Shown here in pieces: positions 57,732-64,000 of a stretch of DNA of 64,000 nucleotides. Origin of the DNA: Mesotaenium endlicherianum (Eukaryota > Streptophyta > Zygnematophyceae > Zygnematales > Mesotaeniaceae); the NCBI GenBank assembly GCA_009602735.1, contig WELA01006381.1:335367-399366 (forward strand), written 5' to 3'. The notes beneath the pieces were generated by a model. The model was not told the origin of the DNA and ran no database searches. It was given only the letters and a program-made list of their open reading frames with translations. Position 1 is the first letter of the stretch. Each line of letters starts with the position of its first letter. The position numbers were made by a program, and so were the translations under genes.

Positions 57732-58610
57732 GTGACTGCCAGCTGAGAAGCTAAGCAGCCACGCGCGACAGTCACGAGGTGTGCATGCATGCTGAGTGAC
57801 TACGAGTTTGAGTTGAGCATGGCTAGGCAGAAGCGACATGCAGCTAAGCTTTGTGACTAAGCACGGCATTTTCGAAAGATAACGCTGTGTGGTGCCTGCG
57901 AAAGGCACGAATCTTGCCTGAGACATGTCATTCACTCTCACGCACTTTTGCCAAGAAGCAGAAGGAGCAGAAGGAGCAGAAGGAAGGAGAAGAAGGGCGC
58001 GAAGAAGAAGAAGGAGTTCCCAAGGCCATTGGAGAGCCGAGGCCCCACGCTTCTGCCGACGCTGGAGATTCTTCTCAGTGTATCATAGATAAGTTAGGAT
58101 TGTAGGAGTTCCCAAGAGGGAATCTCACTGTTGAAAGTAGGAGAACTGTAGAATAGAATCTGCTAGGAGATTAGCACAGATTCGGCCGAACGCCACAAGT
58201 ACGTGTGAAGCAGCCTTAAAATGGTGAGTTGTGTGTTAGTTTCCAAGTTCTCAGAAGTCGCATTCGCATCTCGAAGAGAGAGGGTAGTATTGGCAGATAA
58301 AGCTCTCAGTGAAGAACTGAGTGAGCCTAGCCTGGCAGTGAAGAACTGTTAAGGCGCGGTGTTAAGTGAAGGGCTTGACCCAGGCCAGCATAGACGTGTA
58401 GTTTCAGAGTTTTGTAAGTTGTGACTTTGTGAAAGTTAAGCGAAAGCCTGAAGGGCGATTTTCTCTGAATCTGACGTTGTATGTCAAGCTGCTTAGAGTG
58501 TGACTTCTGCAAACTACAATTTTCTCGCCTGTGAACCCAAGAACCTTAAGGCATAAAGCCTATGAAGAAGTAACAGACTTCCGTCCTACTTCTGAGAACT
58601 TCGGTTATGT
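57732..58610 (+). repeat. Element B LTR part 2 and leader
   Basis: It starts with the second GTGAC copy and continues the LTR homologous to 34872 downward on the opposite strand. It then runs through the leader to a stretch equivalent to 33990-34091. Confidence 0.75.
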
Positions 58611-58651
58611 GGTTCAGGTGAATAGAAATTCCCAAGCAAATTGTACAGATT

Positions 58652-58805
58652 GAGTGAACCTAGCCTGACAGTGAAGAACTGTTAAGGCGCGGTCTTAAGT
58701 GAAGAGCTTGACCCAAGCCAGCATAGACGTGTAGTTTCAAACTTTTGTAAGCTGTGACTTTGTGAAAGTTAAGCGAAAGCCTGAAGGGCGATTTTCTCTG
58801 ACGTT
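58652..58805 (+). repeat. Duplicated ~155-base LTR segment
   Basis: This repeats 58318-58475 (GTTAAGGCGCGGTGTTAAGT in one copy, with a few differences in the other) and directly abuts the RT fragment. It shows a rearranged internal structure. Confidence 0.8.
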
Positions 58806-59474
58806 TAGATCGATTTGAGGAGTAGCTATCACCAGGTACGGATTGCGGAAGGAGACGTTCAGAAGCCTGCTTTCAGGACTCGCTATAGTTTATTCGAGTT
58901 CACAGTCATGCCTTTTGGATTGACTAATGCACTTGCTACATTCATGGGACTCATGAATAGTATCTTCAGACCCTACTTGGACCAGTGCGTAGTGGTATTT
59001 TTGGACAACATCTTGATCTAATCGAAAACCTTGGAAGAGCATGTGGAGCATCTGAGGAAGGTGTTGGAGGTCTTGAGAGATCAGAAGCTATGTGGGAAGA
59101 TGAGCAAGTGCGAGTTCTATCTCAAGGAGATCGAGTTTCTTGCGCACATAGTGGGAGCTGAAGGAGTCAAGGTGGAACAGAAGAAGGTGCAAGCAGTCAG
59201 AGATTGGCCGGTACCTCCTGATATTCATCAACTCAGGAGCTTCCTCGGCACGGCAAATTATTATCGACGTTTCATTGAATTATTTGCCAAGGTGTGTGCA
59301 CCGCTCACGGACATGTTGAAGAAGCACGATAAGTGGCTATGGAGTGACAAGGAGCAGCAAGCTTTTGAGAAGATTAAGGATTTGTTGACACAAGCACCTG
59401 TGTTGGCAATTGCAAGTCCAGAGCTTCCTTTCACCATCATCACAGACGCATCAAACTTCGCAGTGGGAGCCATT
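58806..59474 (+). pseudogene. Reverse transcriptase / RNase H fragment of element B
   Basis: Starts at [18 protein letters not shown] and includes [12 protein letters not shown]. The catalytic box reads FLDN where the family has YxDD, and the frame is then cut by TAA at 59020. The same frame resumes with EHVEHLRKVLEVL, then RDWPVPPDIHQLRSFLG, ANYYRRFI and the RNase H start TIITDASNFAVGAI, where element C interrupts it. Inactive. It may show what the RT missing from element A looked like. Confidence 0.85.
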
Positions 59475-60195
59475 TGTAATGAATCAGTATATTGATTGAC
59501 ATAATGTTCATTTAAATATAACAGTTAAATAAGTTCAGCCTGCTGAACTCTAGTTAATAATCAGTCTGCTAGACTTTATATTTACTATCAGTTTAATGAC
59601 TTAGCCGAAAGCAGCAGGCTGAAGTCAGCTTAAGTCAGCTTGCTGACCCATTCTTTGACAGCCAGCTGACTTCCGTACTCGGTAGAAGCGAACTGCCTCG
59701 ATATGCATCTAAGTGTGGTATGCTAGATTAATGGCCAGATGACATCCCTATGATGGATGGCGATTCGGGATGATGGGAGATGGCGGTGGATTTGGTTAAC
59801 CGAGGTCCTACCAACGTGGTTAACTCCCGGGTAGGCGGTGCCATCGCACTGGCCGTTGAACAGTAAACTCATTCCATGTACATATGCTAGGCATTGCTCT
59901 CGAGTTCGGCATCTGGAAACGAGGCCAACTCTCTTGTACAGAGGACTGAGAGAGATCTGAATCCAAGGCGAGAAGCCATTGATACGCACTGTCTTCTAAC
60001 CTTGCTTATGTATGAGTTTGCTGATTTGCATTATTGATGCTAGTTTACTCGCATTTGACTTACGAGTATTATTCACGGCTAGTGTGTTGTCCTTTGCCGT
60101 TTAACCAGTTAACGGAGAATACCATAAAGATTACTTGCTGGTATAAAGATCTTTATTAATTGTTAATCGCCTATTTGGTAAGTCAATTCATTTCA
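59475..60195 (+). repeat. 5' LTR of element C
   Basis: About 721 bases, TGTAATGAATC ... CATTTCA, followed by a canonical primer-binding site. The left border is set by the break in the RT/RNase H frame of element B. Confidence 0.75.
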
Positions 60196-60196
60196 G

Positions 60197-60210
60197 TGGT
60201 ATCGGAGCAG
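60197..60210 (+). other. Primer-binding site of element C
   Basis: TGGTATCGGAGCAG one base after the LTR end, initiator-Met tRNA type. Confidence 0.85.
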
Positions 60211-60229
60211 TTATCACAGTCTTCTTTGT

Positions 60230-61519
60230 ATGGTAAGGACAAGGTCTCAAACTAGCAACTCCCGAGACATGGAGAACCAGGATAACGAGAATGTCGAAAA
60301 CCAGGCGGAAAGCCATGTAGCGGGAAACCGTACCTATTCGGAAGCAGTAGCGGATACTGCAGCTAGGGAGGCTGCAGATGAGGCAGCTGCTATTGCCTCA
60401 GTCGCAGCTCAGCAAGCTGAGGAGGAGATAGCCAGACTAGAAGCTGAACAAGTAGCAAAGGCCGCTGAAGATATACAAAGGAGGGAAGGACAGCCAGCTG
60501 ACGAGCGCACTGTTGAAGAACTTATGGCATCAAGGGCCAATGTTCTGAACCCACCTCCTGCTGTACAACTCAATGTACCCCTAGGTCAAATACGTGACCG
60601 GCTGAATGCGGCAGGAATTGCTGCTGCAGGAGCGAGAGGGACTGTTGAGGACACTACTCAGGGAGCAGATGCCAATGCTGCTGCTGCATTTGCTAGACTA
60701 CCACCCCAGAGTGTAGACTTGGGAGCATTGTTCGTTCAGATGCAGTCGCAAATGGCGACCATGTATCAGTCCCAGCAGGAGGACAAAAGAATCATAATGT
60801 CCCTACTGCGGGACAGAGACCAACTGGGGTCTCAAACCACTAGTGGTGGTGGCCGAGGGCCTAGTAAGCCCAAGCCGAAACCTCCCCAGGAATATGATCC
60901 TGAGGAAGATAGAAAATATAACCTGATCAAGTTTCTCGCGGATGTTGAGCAGTGGCTGGAGAACTACCCAGAAATGCAAGATTACGAGAAGGGCAGGCAC
61001 ACCGGTGCGCTACTGAAAGGCAGTGCCGCAGACTGGTGGCTTTATTGGAAAGGAGAGCGTAAGGCTCGGCAACTCGGTGACCCTACGTGGGTAGAGTTTG
61101 TCGAGAAGTTGCATGAGAAGTTTGATGTCATCAACCAGCAGGAGAAAGCTATCTATGCGATGATCTCCCTGACACTGAAGCAGACCACTTCAGTTGCTGA
61201 GTTTGCTCAAAAGTTCCAAGAGAACATGATGAAGCAGCCCCATTTGCCAGAACGATATAGGATAGCGTACTTCATGTATGGTTTGAAATCCGAGGTCTCT
61301 GGTCATTTTGCTGAGAAAAAGTATGAGAAACTGGTTGACTTGATCCAGGATGCGGATGCCTGGGATCAGCAGCAGTTCAATCACAAGCGCCAGAGTAATG
61401 CTTTGGTGTCTAAGGTTGTCAAAAAGCCCCACGGTTCCTACAATGCAATCGAAGGAGACCAGGCTGAGGATGATCATGGTGATGGATATGAGTATGAATA
61501 TAATGTCATGATTTATTGA
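60230..61519 (+). CDS. Gag of element C
   Basis: A 429-codon ATG frame just downstream of the primer-binding site. An acidic Ala/Glu-rich coiled-coil-like N-terminus (residues ~30-90) leads into a Ty3/gypsy capsid domain with VEQWLENYPEM, GSAADWWLYWKGE, WVEFVEKLHEKFDVI and SVAEFAQKFQENMMK. No zinc knuckle is reached. The frame ends in YEYEYNVMIY, where element D appears to begin, so the protein is probably truncated. Confidence 0.85.
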   Translation: MVRTRSQTSNSRDMENQDNENVENQAESHVAGNRTYSEAVADTAAREAADEAAAIASVAAQQAEEEIARLEAEQVAKAAEDIQRREGQPADERTVEELMASRANVLNPPPAVQLNVPLGQIRDRLNAAGIAAAGARGTVEDTTQGADANAAAAFARLPPQSVDLGALFVQMQSQMATMYQSQQEDKRIIMSLLRDRDQLGSQTTSGGGRGPSKPKPKPPQEYDPEEDRKYNLIKFLADVEQWLENYPEMQDYEKGRHTGALLKGSAADWWLYWKGERKARQLGDPTWVEFVEKLHEKFDVINQQEKAIYAMISLTLKQTTSVAEFAQKFQENMMKQPHLPERYRIAYFMYGLKSEVSGHFAEKKYEKLVDLIQDADAWDQQQFNHKRQSNALVSKVVKKPHGSYNAIEGDQAEDDHGDGYEYEYNVMIY

Positions 61520-62551
61520 GTCGAGGTTGCCGCACGAAACCGAGCTCCACATGTGTGAACCATCAACCTAGGGAGGCCAACTTTGCATAGACTTTACGCA
61601 TCCATATGTTGACCTTTTCTCAATTTCCAAGTCACCAAAGTGTAGCGCGTCGAGTCACCTTCCGAATGGCACCGGGTTCGCGTCATTTGGTCATGTATCG
61701 CGCGAGATATGAGCGATCTAGCCCGCGTCACCTACCGGCCCCTAGCGGATCCTCACCAAAGGGCAATGTGTGTTTCAATGTGCACATTCTTGCCTATTCG
61801 TGACCCCCTAAAACCCCTAGCTTGTGCGCACAAATCCGCGAGCCCCTTAGCCTACATAAGCTTTGCATTTCCATAGTATATGTGCATCATTGAGGCTATA
61901 ACTTGGTGACTGCATCACCTACTCCTAGAGGAAGCTTCCTCAATTTTCAGATCCACTTTTGAGGCGCTATCTAGGTAGAACCACCCAAGGTAAGCTCGGC
62001 CAATGAGGGACATGTAGCATATCCTACGCACCTTGCTTTGATTGGTTTGAGTTATGCTTAGCCTATAGGAGTGCTAGTACATGCCTTGTACACATTAGTG
62101 GACATAGGAGAGCCTCCTAGAGTGACTACATGCATTGGATCCGCCGCGTACCCCGCCGGATTTCCAGGAGTATAAATACTAGAGATGTCCCTAGAAGAGA
62201 CATCTTTTAGAAGTCCATTATGCCAGGTGTAAGTAACAGAGATTATCAGTAAAGCTTACACTTTTATCTCTTGTGTTTTCAGGACCACTTAGTTACTCTC
62301 TTGTGAAGAGCAAGCCCTCCAGGCTTCCAGTCACTTGAAGAACTTCACAAGTGGTGAGCAAAGTCACAGCTTAAGCCCTTGCCATAGGACTACTCTGAAG
62401 ATCATGATGTGCTTCCAGTGATCTTTTGGGCCATACTTCATTAGTTGTTTTCCTACCAGATTACAGTCTTGAGGTGCTCACTCTGGAGAGTACACTTCCC
62501 TTACTTCTAAAAGATCTCTCTTTGCCTGCAAGCAATTAGAACCTGCAGCGT
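61520..62551 (+). repeat. Putative LTR and leader of element D
   Basis: Non-coding sequence between the Gag frames of C and D. It has a TATAAATA box at about 62171-62178 followed by a transcribed-looking leader. I could not fix the LTR borders or primer-binding site. Confidence 0.45.
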
Positions 62552-64000
62552 ATGCCTACCCGTAGTGGGCTTTCTTATCAGCCATACTACGAAGGAGTTA
62601 GTGGAGAGGACTCAGACTCAGATCTCAGCACTGTCACTGAACCCGCCGAAGAAGAGCAACCTGCTCTCCAGCACCCGGCAGTTTTTTCTGAGCCATCTCC
62701 CCAGTGGGCTCACTACGATTTCTGGTATCCCATGGCAGGTGACCAAGAGGTCAGGACTGACAGGTCTGCCTACCGCTTCAGCGGTAGGCCAGGCACCTGT
62801 GATCTGGAAGATACTATCTCGGAGTTTCAGGCTGACTTCGCGGCTGCAAAGCTCAAGACACCCACGCTGACTAAGCGCGACGTCTTCGACACGCTTATGC
62901 GCTACCTCTCGCACGAGGCCCGCGACACCTTCCGTGAGAAGGAGGCCGAGCTCCGGACCCGCACTGAGCTTGTGGGTGACCCACCAGTGGCGACCTTGCT
63001 AGCTGATCCAGTGCAAGCCTTCTGGAACATCCTGAAGACAGAGTTCCAGGCTGCAACTGAAGAGAAGGTGTACGAGCTGCACCACTTCTTCCGACGCAAA
63101 AACGAGACTATCCGCATGATGTACCGCCGCTTGGTGCACCTCCGCCGCGATGTCGGCACCGTCACTGACCGGGAGGCCGCGGAGATCTTCTTGCGTGCCG
63201 TCGAACCGCGTCTGAGGGAGAGGGCCGTAGTCCCCCTCATCGACCGCCACGGTTCAGAGTATTCTCTGGAGCAGGCCTACCTCTCCGTTGAGAAGCAGAG
63301 CTTGGCCGCCGCACAAAGCAACATTAGCGATCGTGTGGGCTTAGCATCCACGGGCGTGCGCCAGGAGGCCTCAGTGCTGCCGTCTTCTACGATGCGCACG
63401 ACGCCGGCCCGCCAGCCCCCGTCGTAGCAGCAGCAGCCTCAGCGCCCTCAGCTGCCCCACCAGACGCAGCAGCGAGGAGCTACGCGTGGCCGCATTTCCA
63501 TTGCTGCCACCACGAGCGATCCCTGCTGGTCCTGCGGTAAGATGGGCCACTCACGCCAGAACTGCACTCTCGCGCAGAATGGCAAGCCCGACGACTGCAC
63601 CTATTGTGGCAAAGCCGGCCACCTGCAGATCGTCTGTCTACAGAAGAAGCGCGACGTCGAGAACGGACGCGCTCGCGACGGCCCTACGCCTTCAGCAGGA
63701 CAGCGAGGCGCACGCAACCCTCGTACGGGTGGCCGCCCCGCGATGACAGCAGCTACGGCCACGACGGACGCCGCATTGATGCCTGGAGCCGACTACTGCA
63801 GCTTCGACGACGTCAGCGACGCCCTCGTGGAGGCCAACGCGGAGATCGCTAGACNCTCGTGGAGGCCAACGTGGAGATCGCTAGATTCCGTGGCCTCGTC
63901 GACGTCGATAACTATGACGCGTGTGGAGCACTCCTCGCGTCCGTTCCTCCGTCCTACGCCACGGCACTGACAGCTGGCGCACGCACAGCTTCAGCGCACC
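62552..64000 (+). CDS. Gag of element D with in-frame amber codon, continues past the window
   Basis: The frame opens at ATG 62552 with MPTRSGLSYQPYYEG. A capsid-like region follows (FNxL-type AFWNILKTEFQAATEEKV, RRKNETIRMMYRRLVHLRRD, DREAAEIFLRAVEPRLRERA). It meets TAG at 63425-63427 between PPS and a Gln run. The same frame is open again to 63970 and encodes two CCHC knuckles, CWSCGKMGHSRQNC and CTYCGKAGHLQIVC. The stop therefore separates capsid from nucleocapsid and looks like a nonsense change. An N at 63855 is flanked by a ~31-base near-duplicate. Confidence 0.85.
63824..63886. other. Single-N joint with duplicated flanks
   Basis: CTCGTGGAGGCCAACG occurs on both sides of the N at 63855 with one difference, an unmerged contig overlap. 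Confidence 0.8.

Larger units (their letters stand above)
51216..59474 (+). mobile_element. Element B: decayed relative of the DNMT retroelement, split by a younger element
   Basis: It begins with TGTCGCGACTACTATCCG at 51216, the plus-strand counterpart of the LTR start of element A. LTR sequence runs to 51620, is interrupted by element N (51621-57731), and resumes at 57732. The leader and the first codons of the Gag-leader region follow (about 58530-58610). An internal duplication then leads into a reverse transcriptase fragment, which element C interrupts at 59475. Protease and DNMT sequence are missing, so this is a deletion derivative. Confidence 0.75.
59475..61519 (+). mobile_element. 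Element C: 5' part of a Ty3/gypsy element inserted in element B
   Basis: An LTR (59475-60195) opens with TGTAATGAATCAG inside the RNase H frame of element B. A primer-binding site and a Gag ORF follow. Homology stops at about 61519, where unrelated sequence (element D) begins. Pol and the 3' LTR are not in the window. Confidence 0.75.

Overview
This is a nuclear segment from a streptophyte plant, most likely a streptophyte (charophyte-grade) green alga. The host genes are intron-rich and have plant-specific relatives: an IQ67-domain protein with a DUF4005 tail, a CYP97C-type carotenoid hydroxylase, a SHAQKYF MYB with a zinc knuckle, an 11-beta-HSD-like dehydrogenase and an ExAD-like GT47. Coding exons are GC-rich and introns short, with poly-G tracts and microsatellites. 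The intergenic DNA is AT-rich and invaded by LTR retrotransposons. The species cannot be fixed from the sequence, but a Ty3/gypsy element carrying a cytosine methyltransferase fits what I recall of charophytes.

Layout. (1) 1-23066: five host genes in alternating orientation: a synergin-gamma-like protein (-, runs off the left edge), an IQD calmodulin-binding protein (+), a TBC Rab-GAP (-), CYP97C/LUT1 (+) and a MYBS3/KUA1-type MYB (-). (2) 23067-37663: a gene-free, repeat-rich stretch. It holds a 785-bp palindromic Mutator-like element with a 9-bp target duplication, and a minus-strand Ty3/gypsy element (about 26.4-35.3 kb). That element encodes Gag, protease, a DNMT3/DRM-like cytosine-5 methyltransferase, a long unknown linker, the RNase H tail, integrase and a C-terminal PHD finger. 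(3) 37664-50916: three host genes: squalene synthase (+), an HSD-like short-chain dehydrogenase (-) and an ExAD-like exostosin-family glycosyltransferase with EGF-like repeats (-). (4) 51216-64000: a nest of LTR elements. A relic related to the methyltransferase element (B) has its LTR split by a young element with two 942-bp LTRs and a 5-bp target duplication. B is then interrupted by element C, whose gag ORF ends where element D begins.

Host genes were placed by exon-by-exon reading with phase checks. CYP97C (595 aa), squalene synthase (417 aa), the MYB (514 aa) and the HSD-like protein (332 aa) reconstruct without frame breaks. The host genes look like ordinary neighbours, not a pathway cluster.

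The most notable system is the minus-strand retroelement that joins a DNA-methylation writer (DNMT) and a probable histone-tail reader (PHD finger) in one Gag-Pol. Its copy is damaged: there is an amber codon inside a Gag zinc knuckle, a frame change inside the DNMT, a frameshift before the PHD finger, and no reverse transcriptase at a one-base assembly joint.
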